From assembly GCA_900319905.1 (NCBI GenBank), contig ONQB01000003.1, positions 62,001 through 126,000 of the forward strand: a stretch of 64,000 bases of DNA, written 5' to 3'. The stretch is from an uncultured Prevotella sp. (GTDB lineage Bacteria; Bacteroidota; Bacteroidia; Bacteroidales; Bacteroidaceae). Positions 37,600-46,398 of the stretch are shown one piece after another (position 1 is the first letter of the stretch; each line of letters starts with the position of its first letter). The notes below the pieces were generated by a model. The model was given only the letters and a program-made list of their open reading frames with translations. It did not search any database and was not told the origin of the DNA. The position numbers and the translations under genes are program-made.

Positions 37600-40362
37600 A
37601 TGAAGAAACTGTTTTTATTTGATGCTTATGCCATCATCTTCCGATCATACTATGCTTTCATCAAGCGTCCGACCATTAATTCCAAGGGATTGAACACCTC
37701 GGCAATTCTTGGTTTTTGCAATACGCTAAAGGAGATCATGGAAAAAGAGCATCCCGATTATCTTGGTGTAGCCTTCGACCATGGCAAAACCTTCCGCCAC
37801 GAAACATTCCCAGCTTACAAGGCACAACGACAAGAAACACCCGAGGACATCAAACTCTCCGTACCTTATATACAGCATATCCTGAAAGCCATGAACATCC
37901 CGGTACTGACCGCAGATGGATTCGAGGCCGACGACGTCATTGGTACGTTAGCCACAAAGGCTGGAAAGGAAGGCATCGAGACCTACATGCTTACACCTGA
38001 CAAGGATTATGGGCAGATCATCCAGCCGAATGTCTACATGTACCGTCCGAGACATGGCGGAGGATATGATAAGATTGGCGAGAAAGAAGTAGAAGAAAAG
38101 TACGGCATCAAGTCGCCCGCTCAAGTCATCGACTTGCTCGCACTGATGGGTGACAGTGCCGATAACTATCCTGGGTGCCCTGGTGTAGGCGAGAAGACAG
38201 CCGTCAAACTCATCAATACTTTCGGGTCGGTCGACAACCTCCTACTACACACCGGAGAGCTAAAGGGCAAGATGCGCGAGAAGGTCGAACAAGCCGTCGA
38301 CGACATCAAGATGTCAAAATACCTTGCCACGATCCGCACAGATGTCCCTATCGAACTTTCACTTGAGGAATTGCAAGTCAAGGAACCAAACGGACAAGAA
38401 CTCAAGCAAATCTTCGACGAACTTGAGTTTAAACGCTTCACAGAGCGGTTTCTAAACAAAAGCGAGAAATCTATAAAAAGCGTTAACAACAGTCCGTCGC
38501 TCTTTGACGAATTTCAAGCCGACGGCCAAGAAATTTCGAAAAACGCGACTCTTGACAGCCTTAAAACGGTTGAGCACAATTATCAACTCATTGAGAATCA
38601 AGAAGAAGCACGAAAATTATGTGACTTTTTATTGACAAATGAAAAAGTCAGCTTTGACACAGAGACAACTTCCACCGATGCCATCGACGCAGAATTGGTG
38701 GGACTGAGCTTTGCCGTGAAGGAATTCGAGGCTTGGTATGTCGCAGTGCCTGCCGACCGAACGGAGGCGCAACAAATGGTGGAAATCTTCCGGCCGTTGT
38801 ATGAAAACCCAAACATCATGAAGATTGGGCAGAACATCAAATACGACTACGAAGTATTGCGCGGTTATGGTGTCGACGTTCAAGGTGAGTTGTTCGACAC
38901 CATGCTTGCCCATTACATCATTCAGCCAGAGCTGCGCCACAACATGGACTACATGGCCGAGACGCTACTCCATTATCAAACCATTCATATAGAAGAGCTG
39001 ATTGGTCCAAAAGGCAAGTCACAAAAGAACATGCGCGACATCAATCCGAAAGATGTGTACGAATATGCCGCAGAAGATGCTGACGTTACCTTGAGACTAA
39101 AGAACGCGCTTGAACCAAAACTGAAGGAGGTGGGTGGCGAAAAACTCTTCCACGACATAGAGATGCCACTCGTAAAAGTGTTAGCCGACATGGAGATTAA
39201 TGGCGTAAGGCTCGATACCAATTCGCTGAAAGACACCCAGAAGCAGTTCACAGAGCGCATGCTGCAATACGAAAAGCACGCGTTTGAAGAGGCAGGCGAA
39301 GAATTCAATATCTCCTCACCAAAGCAGGTGGGCGATGTATTGTTTGGCAAGATGCAACTCGTAGACAAACCCAAGAAGACGAAATCAGGGCAATATGTCA
39401 CCTCTGAGGAAGTGCTCCAACAGCTACGCGGAAAAGCTGGCATAGTGGACGACATACTCAATTACCGTGGCATGAAGAAACTGTTAAGCACGTATGTAGA
39501 AGCCCTCCCAAAACTGATCAATCCGCGCACCGGCCATATCCACACGTCATTTAATCAGGCCATCACCGCCACGGGGCGCTTATCATCGAGCGATCCCAAC
39601 CTCCAGAACATCCCTGTACGTGATGATGACGGCAAAGAGATACGCAAATGCTTCATCCCCGAGGAAGGATGTCGGTTCTTCTCAGCCGACTACAGTCAGA
39701 TAGAACTGCGCATCATGGCCCATCTGTCGGGAGACGAGAACATGATTGAAGCCTTCCGTGAAGGTTTTGATATTCACCGTGCTACAGCGTCTAAGATATG
39801 GAAGAAGCCGATGGATGAGGTTACCGACGCCGAGCGTAAGAAAGCCAAGCAGGCCAACTTTGGTATCATTTATGGCATCACAGCGTTTGGACTGGCACAA
39901 CGTATGGACATCCCCACGGGCGAGGCCCGCCAGCTCATCGACGACTACTTCAAGACGTTCCCAAAGGTTCACGACTATATGGAACAAGCCAAGCAGACCG
40001 TCAGGGAGAAAGGCTATGCCGAAACCATGTTCGGCCGACGCCGTTATCTGCCCGACATCAACTCACGCAACGCGACCGTCCGCGGTTTCGCAGAGCGCAA
40101 TGCCATCAATGCACCCATACAAGGTTCGGAAGCCGACATCATCAAGATTGCCATGATCCGCATCTGGCGTAGATTCAAGAGCGAAGGCATCCGTTCGAAG
40201 ATGATTCTGCAAGTACACGATGAACTCAACTTCTCCGTCTATCCGGATGAAACGGAACAGGTGGAAAAGATCGTCCTTGAAGAAATGCAGGGCGCAGCTT
40301 CTTTAAAGGTGCCACTTATCGCAGAAGCTGGTTGGGGCAATAATTGGCTGGAAGCACACTAA
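37600..40362 (+). CDS. polA: DNA polymerase I
   Basis: Replaces RNA primers and fills repair gaps. The 920-residue product has the 5'-3' exonuclease domain at the N-terminus (LFLFDAYAIIFRSYYAF, GFEADDVIGTLA), and an apparently active 3'-5' proofreading domain with FDTETT (about 351), IGQNIKYDYEVL and YAAEDADVTLRL. The polymerase motifs are A (DYSQIELRIMAHLSGD, about 697), B (KKAKQANFGIIYG) and C (LQVHDELNFSV). All three activities look intact. Confidence 0.97.
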   Translation: MKKLFLFDAYAIIFRSYYAFIKRPTINSKGLNTSAILGFCNTLKEIMEKEHPDYLGVAFDHGKTFRHETFPAYKAQRQETPEDIKLSVPYIQHILKAMNIPVLTADGFEADDVIGTLATKAGKEGIETYMLTPDKDYGQIIQPNVYMYRPRHGGGYDKIGEKEVEEKYGIKSPAQVIDLLALMGDSADNYPGCPGVGEKTAVKLINTFGSVDNLLLHTGELKGKMREKVEQAVDDIKMSKYLATIRTDVPIELSLEELQVKEPNGQELKQIFDELEFKRFTERFLNKSEKSIKSVNNSPSLFDEFQADGQEISKNATLDSLKTVEHNYQLIENQEEARKLCDFLLTNEKVSFDTETTSTDAIDAELVGLSFAVKEFEAWYVAVPADRTEAQQMVEIFRPLYENPNIMKIGQNIKYDYEVLRGYGVDVQGELFDTMLAHYIIQPELRHNMDYMAETLLHYQTIHIEELIGPKGKSQKNMRDINPKDVYEYAAEDADVTLRLKNALEPKLKEVGGEKLFHDIEMPLVKVLADMEINGVRLDTNSLKDTQKQFTERMLQYEKHAFEEAGEEFNISSPKQVGDVLFGKMQLVDKPKKTKSGQYVTSEEVLQQLRGKAGIVDDILNYRGMKKLLSTYVEALPKLINPRTGHIHTSFNQAITATGRLSSSDPNLQNIPVRDDDGKEIRKCFIPEEGCRFFSADYSQIELRIMAHLSGDENMIEAFREGFDIHRATASKIWKKPMDEVTDAERKKAKQANFGIIYGITAFGLAQRMDIPTGEARQLIDDYFKTFPKVHDYMEQAKQTVREKGYAETMFGRRRYLPDINSRNATVRGFAERNAINAPIQGSEADIIKIAMIRIWRRFKSEGIRSKMILQVHDELNFSVYPDETEQVEKIVLEEMQGAASLKVPLIAEAGWGNNWLEAH

Positions 40363-40408
40363 CGAAAACGACGCAGAAAAAAGGACATAAATCCAACCAT
40401 ACGAATAG

Positions 40409-40470
40409 CTACCATTTCCATCTGACCAATGGTAGATAAGCAAAGGAACGGCTCACCGGCTGTTCCTTCG
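40409..40470 (+). terminator. Two small hairpins downstream of polA
   Basis: CTACCATT/AATGGTAG (40409-40435) and AAGGAACGGC/GCTGTTCCTT (40443-40470) could form consecutive stems. There is no long U-run, so the terminator role is tentative. The rest of the 370-base gap to 40733 shows no gene. Confidence 0.4.
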
Positions 40471-40733
40471 TTGTATCTGCCAAAAGTTCACTTTACACAT
40501 CAATGAAGCAATGATTTAATACATGTCTAAACATCTGATAATAAAGACATTTACTAATTTGTAGCTCACAGCAACAATGACTCAGCTACACCATTAAACC
40601 GACAACATGACCACAAAAGTGCGACAAAAAAGTGACATCTCAGAGTTTACAATTCGCATAGTTAAGTGCGAACAACAAAAAAGGTAGCAACGGTTTGTAC
40701 ATTGCTACCTAATTATAACATAGCGTGAAGCAT

Positions 40734-41423
40734 TCAGAGCAACTTTAAGAGTTCCTTCATGCCCTCAGAAGCACCTTTCTTGATGTGAGTCACGTTGGCA
40801 CGGGTATCAACAGGATTCGGGTCGATGAGATAGATGGGACAACCGGCAGGTACAAAGCCTACCAGTGAGGCTGCAGGGTAGACCACCAATGAAGTACCGA
40901 TGATCACAAACACGTCAGCCTTCGAAGCCTCCTCGGCCGCAGGTGTGAGCATCGGCACGCTTTCGCCGAAGAAGACGATGAATGGCCGCAGCAGCGAACC
41001 GTCGCCCGCCTTCGTGCCAGGAGCCACATCGCTGTTTTCAGGTGTCAGTTCCTTGATGTAGCGCTCGTCATAAGGACTGTCACTCGAACAGACCTTCGTG
41101 AGTTCACCATGCAAATGGATGACATGCGTTGATCCCGCACGCTCATGAAGGTTGTCCACATTCTGAGTGAGCACCGTCACGTCATAGTCCTTCTCCATCT
41201 GAGCGATCAGCTGATGGCCCAGGCAAGGTTGCGCAGCCCACAGCTTACGGCGCATGCCGTTGTAGAAACGCGTCACAAGGTCAGGATCAGCCAGCCATCC
41301 ATCGTGCGAAGCCACCTGCTCGACAGGATAATTCTCCCACAGGCCGTCACTGCCACGGAAAGTCTTAAAACCACTCTCCACCGACATACCGGCACCAGTC
41401 AGAAACACAATTTTCTTTCTCAT
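40734..41423 (-). CDS. cobB: Sir2 family NAD-dependent protein deacylase
   Basis: A 229-residue bacterial sirtuin. NAD-binding GAGMSVESGFKTFRG, the catalytic block TQNVDNLHERAG...HLHGEL and GTSLVVYPAASL are present. The four zinc Cys of classical sirtuins are not, as in some class III-like bacterial forms. The acyl-pocket motif YxxR of desuccinylases reads YNGM followed by RR, so the Arg is shifted by one. Acyl specificity is therefore uncertain. The gene is alone on its strand between polA and the FKBP genes. Confidence 0.9.
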   Translation of the reverse strand: MRKKIVFLTGAGMSVESGFKTFRGSDGLWENYPVEQVASHDGWLADPDLVTRFYNGMRRKLWAAQPCLGHQLIAQMEKDYDVTVLTQNVDNLHERAGSTHVIHLHGELTKVCSSDSPYDERYIKELTPENSDVAPGTKAGDGSLLRPFIVFFGESVPMLTPAAEEASKADVFVIIGTSLVVYPAASLVGFVPAGCPIYLIDPNPVDTRANVTHIKKGASEGMKELLKLL

Positions 41424-41579
41424 TTCTTTCTCACTGTAAAGTTGAACGTTAAGTTGTACGTTACGATGTACATCACGATGTACGAGTCGCCGTACGATTG
41501 AATGATTAGACAGTATCGTTATTTTCAGACAAAAATAGTAATTTTTCTGTAATTATGTCTCAATGCAAGTGAAAAATCG

Positions 41580-41587
41580 TATCTTTG
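41580..41587 (+). promoter_or_regulatory. -7 promoter element for the FKBP cluster
   Basis: TATCTTTG followed by C, about 105 bases upstream of the first FKBP start. Confidence 0.6.
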
Positions 41588-41691
41588 CACATAATTTGAT
41601 AATAAGGTAAGAAGAATGTATCATAGGAGGAACATTGAAAAGAACAAACAATAATAAAAGACGAATATAAACTCTTAAAGGAAAACAGAAA

Positions 41692-42273
41692 ATGGATAAA
41701 GTTAGTTATGCCCTTGGCATGAGCATTGGCCGTCAGCTTGAGCAGATGAGCGCCACCGAACTGAATATTGACGATTTCTCCCAGGCCATCAAGGATGTGT
41801 TTGCCGGGAGCACGCATCTCACTGACTCAGAGGCCGAGATTACCGTACAGTCCTTCTTCCAGCAGAAGGCTGAGGAGCAGGCCAAGGCAGCCAAGGCAGA
41901 GGGTGAGAACTTCCTTGCCGAGAATGCGAAGAAGCCCGGTGTGGTGACCCTTCCGAGCGGTCTGCAGTACCAGGTGCTCCGCGAGGGCAACGGCCGCAAG
42001 CCATCCGCTACCGACCAGGTGGAATGCCACTATGAGGGCACCCTCATCAACGGACAAGTCTTTGACAGCAGCTACCGTCGTGGTGAGACAGCCACCTTTG
42101 GTCTCAATCAGGTCATCAAGGGTTGGACCGAGGGTCTGCAACTCATGCAGGAAGGTGCAAAGTACCGTTTCTTTATCCCTTACAACCTTGCCTATGGCGA
42201 GCGTGGAGCCGGCCAGGCCATTCCGCCTTACGCAGCCCTCATCTTCGATGTTGAGCTCATCAAGGTCAAGTAA
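41692..42273 (+). CDS. FKBP-type peptidyl-prolyl isomerase, cytosolic
   Basis: A 193-residue isomerase with an FkpA-type N-terminal dimerisation region (about 1-80, opening MDKVSYALGMSIGRQ) and a C-terminal FKBP domain (VTLPSGLQYQVLREG...GWTEGLQLM...YGERGAG...LIFDVELIKV). No signal peptide or lipobox, so it should act in the cytosol. First of three consecutive FKBP genes. Confidence 0.93.
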   Translation: MDKVSYALGMSIGRQLEQMSATELNIDDFSQAIKDVFAGSTHLTDSEAEITVQSFFQQKAEEQAKAAKAEGENFLAENAKKPGVVTLPSGLQYQVLREGNGRKPSATDQVECHYEGTLINGQVFDSSYRRGETATFGLNQVIKGWTEGLQLMQEGAKYRFFIPYNLAYGERGAGQAIPPYAALIFDVELIKVK

Positions 42274-42418
42274 GACACCACAGGGAAAGGCAGCTCTGCA
42301 TACAAGAGAACACAGCCCTAAACACAGAAGAGGGCTGCTCTACACACAAGAAGAGATGCCTTTCAATGGTTCTCAAGAAACAACAAATATCAAATACAGC
42401 TTACATTAAATCGTAACA

Positions 42419-43300
42419 ATGAAAAGTTTGAAATTCATGGCCGTTATGGCCATTGCCGCAGCCACATTCTCATCATGCGGCAACTCGTCAGCTCCCAAGG
42501 CTGACCTCAAGACCGACGTCGACTCAATGAGCTACGCCATCGGTTACGTGCAGTCGCAGTACATGCGTCAGGCCATTGAGCAGGGCCAGGTGATTGACAC
42601 AACCTATATGGACGAGTTCGTCAAGGGTGTCAACGAAGGTGTCAATGCTGGCGACGACAAGAAGAAAGCCGCTTACATCATTGGTCTTCAGGTTGGTCAG
42701 CAGATCAGCGGTCAGCTTCTGAAGGGTATCAACAACGAGGTATACGGTGGCGACAGCACCAAGACCATTTCACTGAAGAACCTTCTGGCAGGCTTCATCA
42801 CAGGTGTTACGGGCAAGAAAGGCATCATGACGCCAGAGACTGCCAACATGGTGGCTCAGACCAAGATGCAGGAAATCAAGACCAAGACCATGGCCAAGCA
42901 ATATGGTGCCAACAAGGCAGCCGGTGAAAGATTCCTCGCAGCCAACAAGAAGAAGCCCGGAGTGGTGACACTGCCCTCAGGTCTTCAGTACAAAGTGATC
43001 AAGGAAGGCAAGGGCGCCATCCCCACAGATACCACACAGGTGAAGGTACAATACGAGGGCCGCACCATCGACGGTCAGGTCTTCGAGAGTTCCTATAAGA
43101 GCGACGGTCCTATCACCATGACACCGAAGCAGATGATACCGGGCTGGACCGAGGCCCTCACCCACATGCCCGAAGGATCGGTATGGGAAGTATACATCCC
43201 ACAGAACCTCGCTTACGGCGAGCGTCAGGCTGGTGACAAGATCAAGCCATTCTCTGCCCTCATTTTCAAGATTGAACTTGTAAAAGTAGGAGCAAAATAA
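42419..43300 (+). CDS. FKBP-type peptidyl-prolyl isomerase, lipoprotein
   Basis: A 293-residue isomerase with lipobox ATFSSC, so it is lipid-anchored after export. The N-terminal FkpA-like region spans about 35-180 and the FKBP domain about 185-293 (VVTLPSGLQYKVIKEG, GWTEALTHMPEGS, NLAYGERQAG). It is 3 bases upstream of the third FKBP gene and probably co-transcribed. A folding helper for envelope proteins is the likely role. Confidence 0.92.
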   Translation: MKSLKFMAVMAIAAATFSSCGNSSAPKADLKTDVDSMSYAIGYVQSQYMRQAIEQGQVIDTTYMDEFVKGVNEGVNAGDDKKKAAYIIGLQVGQQISGQLLKGINNEVYGGDSTKTISLKNLLAGFITGVTGKKGIMTPETANMVAQTKMQEIKTKTMAKQYGANKAAGERFLAANKKKPGVVTLPSGLQYKVIKEGKGAIPTDTTQVKVQYEGRTIDGQVFESSYKSDGPITMTPKQMIPGWTEALTHMPEGSVWEVYIPQNLAYGERQAGDKIKPFSALIFKIELVKVGAK

Positions 43301-43303
43301 ATC

Positions 43304-44308
43304 ATGAAGAAAATCACATTCGTTATCATGCTCTTCCTTGTGGCCTACGCAACAACGGTGATGGCCGGCAAGAAAGACAAGAAAGACAAGAAAGTTAACG
43401 CCACACCGGTTGCCACAGCGCAGCCCGTCAAGCTCGCCACTCCGTCAGACACGACGAGCTTTGCCGCAGGATATACGGCCACTCAGGGCCTGCTGCCCTT
43501 CCTCATCCAGCGCATGCATGTAGACACGGCTTACATGGCCGACTTCGTACGTGGCTACGAGGAGTCGCTGTCAAAGGTCAAGGACCCTGCCTACATTGCT
43601 TACATGGCAGGCAGCAGCATCGCCCAACAGGCAACCGACCAGATTCTGCCCAATATGAGCCGTGACCTGGAAGGTACCGACGACTCCATCAGCGCCGCTC
43701 CGTTCCATGCCGGTTTCCTGGCTGGCGTGAAGCAGGACACTACCCTCTTCAAGGCCGATAAGGCCCGTGAGCTCTTCGAGAAGCGCAGCACAGCCGCACG
43801 CGACGAGCGCAACCGCGTCTACAAGAAGGAGAACGAGGAGTGGCTGGCCAACAACGCCTCCAAGCCAGGTGTCGTCACCCTGCCCTCCGGACTGCAGTAC
43901 AAGGTACTCAAGGAAGGCAATGGCGCCAAGCCAAAGGCCACCGACAAGGTAGACGTCATCTACGAGGGTAAGACCATCAACGGCAAGGTATTTGACGCCA
44001 CTGCCAACCACGGCGGCAAGAAGACCGACTCCTTCCGTTGCGACCAGGTCATCAAGGGATGGACCGAGGCTCTGACCAACATGACGGTAGGCAGCAAATG
44101 GGAAATCTACATTCCTCAGAACCTTGCTTACGGTGAGCGTCAGGCAGGACAGATTAAGCCCTACTCCACCCTCATCTTCACCGTTGAGCTCGTCAACATT
44201 GAGCCTGAGGCTAAGCCGGCCGTAAAGGCTGCTGACAACGTCAAAGCCGCAACCAGCACTAAGACAACGGCTAAGAAAGCTAATAAAGCGAAAGGCAGCA
44301 AGAAATAA
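43304..44308 (+). CDS. FKBP-type peptidyl-prolyl isomerase, periplasmic, Lys-rich tail
   Basis: A 334-residue isomerase with a signal peptidase I-type signal (cleavage near TTVMA), a Lys-rich stretch right after it, an FkpA-like N-terminal region and an FKBP domain (about 188-300). The C-terminal tail is rich in Lys and Ala (KKANKAKGSKK). Three bases separate it from the lipoprotein paralogue. The basic tail could bind the envelope or nucleic acid; no evidence decides. Confidence 0.9.
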   Translation: MKKITFVIMLFLVAYATTVMAGKKDKKDKKVNATPVATAQPVKLATPSDTTSFAAGYTATQGLLPFLIQRMHVDTAYMADFVRGYEESLSKVKDPAYIAYMAGSSIAQQATDQILPNMSRDLEGTDDSISAAPFHAGFLAGVKQDTTLFKADKARELFEKRSTAARDERNRVYKKENEEWLANNASKPGVVTLPSGLQYKVLKEGNGAKPKATDKVDVIYEGKTINGKVFDATANHGGKKTDSFRCDQVIKGWTEALTNMTVGSKWEIYIPQNLAYGERQAGQIKPYSTLIFTVELVNIEPEAKPAVKAADNVKAATSTKTTAKKANKAKGSKK

Positions 44309-44339
44309 TATTGCAGCCAAATCGTTGTGAAATATCGAC

Positions 44340-44455
44340 GCATCAGCACAACGCCGTGAATAACACTCGACAAGATTAGTGCTGATGCATCTTGTAGAGC
44401 GCTATAACCACTCCGTCTTTTCAATGGAAAGGCCGAGTAGTTATAGCGTTTTTTT
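44340..44455 (+). terminator. Inverted repeat and terminator after the FKBP cluster
   Basis: A perfect 10-base inverted repeat GCATCAGCAC/GTGCTGATGC (44340-44388) is followed by the stem CGCTATAACCACTC/GAGTAGTTATAGCG (44400-44448, one mismatch) and seven T. The second hairpin is the terminator. Confidence 0.8.
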
Positions 44456-44467
44456 CGGCACAGCGGA

Positions 44468-45145
44468 TTAATATGCCATCTCGTCGCGTACAAAGATGGT
44501 TTTTACAGTCATTACCATAATGCGCAGATCAAGCCACAACGACCAGTGGTTGATGTACCACATGTCACGCCGAACACGTTCTTCCATCTGCCATAGCTCG
44601 CTGGTCTCGCCACGGAAGCCTGTCACCTGTGCCCATCCGGTGATGCCGGGACGTACTAAATGACGGCTCATATATTGCGGAATACGCTTTGAGTAATAGT
44701 GGGTGTGGTAAAGCATATGGGGCCGTGGACCAACAATGCTCATATCGCCCATAAGCACGTTGAAGAACTGAGGCAGTTCGTCGAGATTGGTACGGCGGAG
44801 AAAGCGTCCGAATGGGAACACCCGAGGATCGTGCTTGGTACACTGGCGTATGTTGCACTCTCCGTTAGTTCTCATTGTACGAAACTTCAGGCAACGAAAT
44901 GTGCGGCCGTACTTTCCCGTCCTATCCTGGACAAAGAATATAGGACCACGGCTTTGCAGTTTAATAATCAATGCTATGATGGGTATAAAAAGAGCAATGG
45001 CTACACACGCCACAAGGCTAAAGACGATGTCGAAGCAGCGTTTATAGAACATGCCGATAGGATTGAGCATTGACATTCTCGCTTCCCAAGACTTTACCAA
45101 GGGAAGACTTTTTAATATCCTTATTGCATGAGTCGATTGTTGCAT
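44468..45145 (-). CDS. Polyprenyl-phosphate sugar-1-phosphate transferase
   Basis: Starts glycan or exopolysaccharide synthesis by moving a sugar phosphate to the lipid carrier. The 225-residue product is the short PglC-like form: one hydrophobic segment (about 35-58), then RGPIFFVQDRTGKYGRTFRCLKFRTMR, LRRTNLDELPQFFNVLMGDMSIVGPRP and RPGITGWAQVTG. No polysaccharide cluster adjoins it in the window, so the sugar and the product are unknown. Confidence 0.93.
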   Translation of the reverse strand: MQQSTHAIRILKSLPLVKSWEARMSMLNPIGMFYKRCFDIVFSLVACVAIALFIPIIALIIKLQSRGPIFFVQDRTGKYGRTFRCLKFRTMRTNGECNIRQCTKHDPRVFPFGRFLRRTNLDELPQFFNVLMGDMSIVGPRPHMLYHTHYYSKRIPQYMSRHLVRPGITGWAQVTGFRGETSELWQMEERVRRDMWYINHWSLWLDLRIMVMTVKTIFVRDEMAY

Positions 45146-45294
45146 AGCACAGTATCAAGATAACAAGAGTTTATTAGATATTCGGGGGCACTCCTTTCGA
45201 GAGAGTAAAGGTGAGACTTAAAGAGAAGTGAGCAGGAGACAAACAGCCGTGTACTCACTGTCCGTCCCCTGGCAAGATAGAGACTGATAACCTG

Positions 45295-46104
45295 TTAGAG
45301 TATTCTCCCTGTCAAAGAAAATTTAACGACGGGATAAATCCTAACCTTGTCAATGAAGTCGGAGAGGTCGTCATCGCCTTTTTTACCGAGGTCGTTGATG
45401 TTTACCTCCTTGTCGTTCTGATAGACTTTCATCTTGCCCATGAACTGGCAACCGAGTTCCACGCGGAAGCCCAGCCGGTGGGTCTTCGGCACCTGACGGC
45501 CCCAACCGAGACCAAGGTATGGGCGGAAAGCCTTGACGCGGACATCGCCGCTGATGTCGCCGTTGTCATCGAAGTCGACTTGATACTTGTCGATTTCAGC
45601 ATAGATGCGCTTCTTGGCTGCATCGGGCACGTCGGTGCGGCTCATGAAGTGCTGAACGTCGTCGCTGTGTCCGCTGAGCTTAGCGATTTTCTTACCGCCA
45701 AAGGAAAAGCCCGCAGCAACAAACCAGTCGTTTTTCGCACCAAAGGGATACACGCTGGCCTTGAAGCTACATACGGTACGCGACAGCTTGCCGGAGATGT
45801 TGACCTGACTCATGGGAATCGTCTGGGGAACGTTTGCTCCCGTCGTGGGGTCTGTGTAATTGTAGTGGATGTCATCGACATCGACGTCGCCCGATAGTTT
45901 GAATCCGGGCATAAAGTCGACGCCGAGGCTCAGTTCAAGATAGTTGGTCACCGGAGAGGCGATACTGATGCCGATGCCCTCAGTGCCCACGTTCAAGTCG
46001 GCCCCCAAGTGCCTAAATACGCCTAAGTTGTTGTCCTGGGCCTGAGCAGGTCCCGTAAATGCTGCAATACCTGCAAGCAGCATGATTTTTCCTATTAGCC
46101 TCAT
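45295..46104 (-). CDS. Outer-membrane beta-barrel family protein
   Basis: A 269-residue exported protein with a signal peptide ending GPAQA and Gln at +1. Alternating amphipathic strands (YLELSLGVDFMPGF, DWFVAAGFSFGG, RPYLGLGWGRQ, HRLGFRVELGCQFMG) and the ending VKFSLTGRIL indicate a small barrel. Function unknown. A 71-codon gene lies 12 bases upstream and probably shares the transcript. The 149 bases downstream hold no recognised signal. Confidence 0.8.
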   Translation of the reverse strand: MRLIGKIMLLAGIAAFTGPAQAQDNNLGVFRHLGADLNVGTEGIGISIASPVTNYLELSLGVDFMPGFKLSGDVDVDDIHYNYTDPTTGANVPQTIPMSQVNISGKLSRTVCSFKASVYPFGAKNDWFVAAGFSFGGKKIAKLSGHSDDVQHFMSRTDVPDAAKKRIYAEIDKYQVDFDDNGDISGDVRVKAFRPYLGLGWGRQVPKTHRLGFRVELGCQFMGKMKVYQNDKEVNINDLGKKGDDDLSDFIDKVRIYPVVKFSLTGRIL

Positions 46105-46116
46105 AGCAGTGTATAT

Positions 46117-46332
46117 TTAGAGAGTTAGATTGATGTGAAGCCACCTGAGCAGTCGTCTGAGCAGTACGCGTCTTGGCGGAGGCTTTTCAGGATGCGGGTC
46201 GTGGACGGTTGCCAGCTTTCGCTCGACCTCCTGATCAACCATCATGCGGATGGTCTCCAGTAGCTCCACGCGCTCGTCTCCAATGTTGCGGAGGTCGTCC
46301 TGCCGATATGTGTCCTTGGAATGGTTCTCCAT
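46117..46332 (-). CDS. Small hypothetical protein, 71 residues
   Basis: ATG 46330-46332 starts MENHSKDTYRQDDLRNIGDE. The product has a predicted helical, acidic first half (VELLETIRMMVDQEVERKL) and a Pro/Arg-rich basic end. There is no signal peptide. It is close upstream of the outer-membrane protein gene. I do not recognise the family; a real gene is likely from position and composition but not proven. Confidence 0.5.
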   Translation of the reverse strand: MENHSKDTYRQDDLRNIGDERVELLETIRMMVDQEVERKLATVHDPHPEKPPPRRVLLRRLLRWLHINLTL

Positions 46333-46398
46333 AAAAAGGGAAGGGGCGGTGCCGGAGCAACGCTTCACCACCGTGAAAATACAGTGATATTTTACGCG

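Noticed and set aside
40363-40733. Possible small RNA downstream of polA
   Set aside because: Only two short stems without a promoter or a U-run could be seen.
41440-41500. GTACG-type short repeats between the sirtuin and FKBP genes
   Set aside because: Copies are few and irregular; low complexity explains them.
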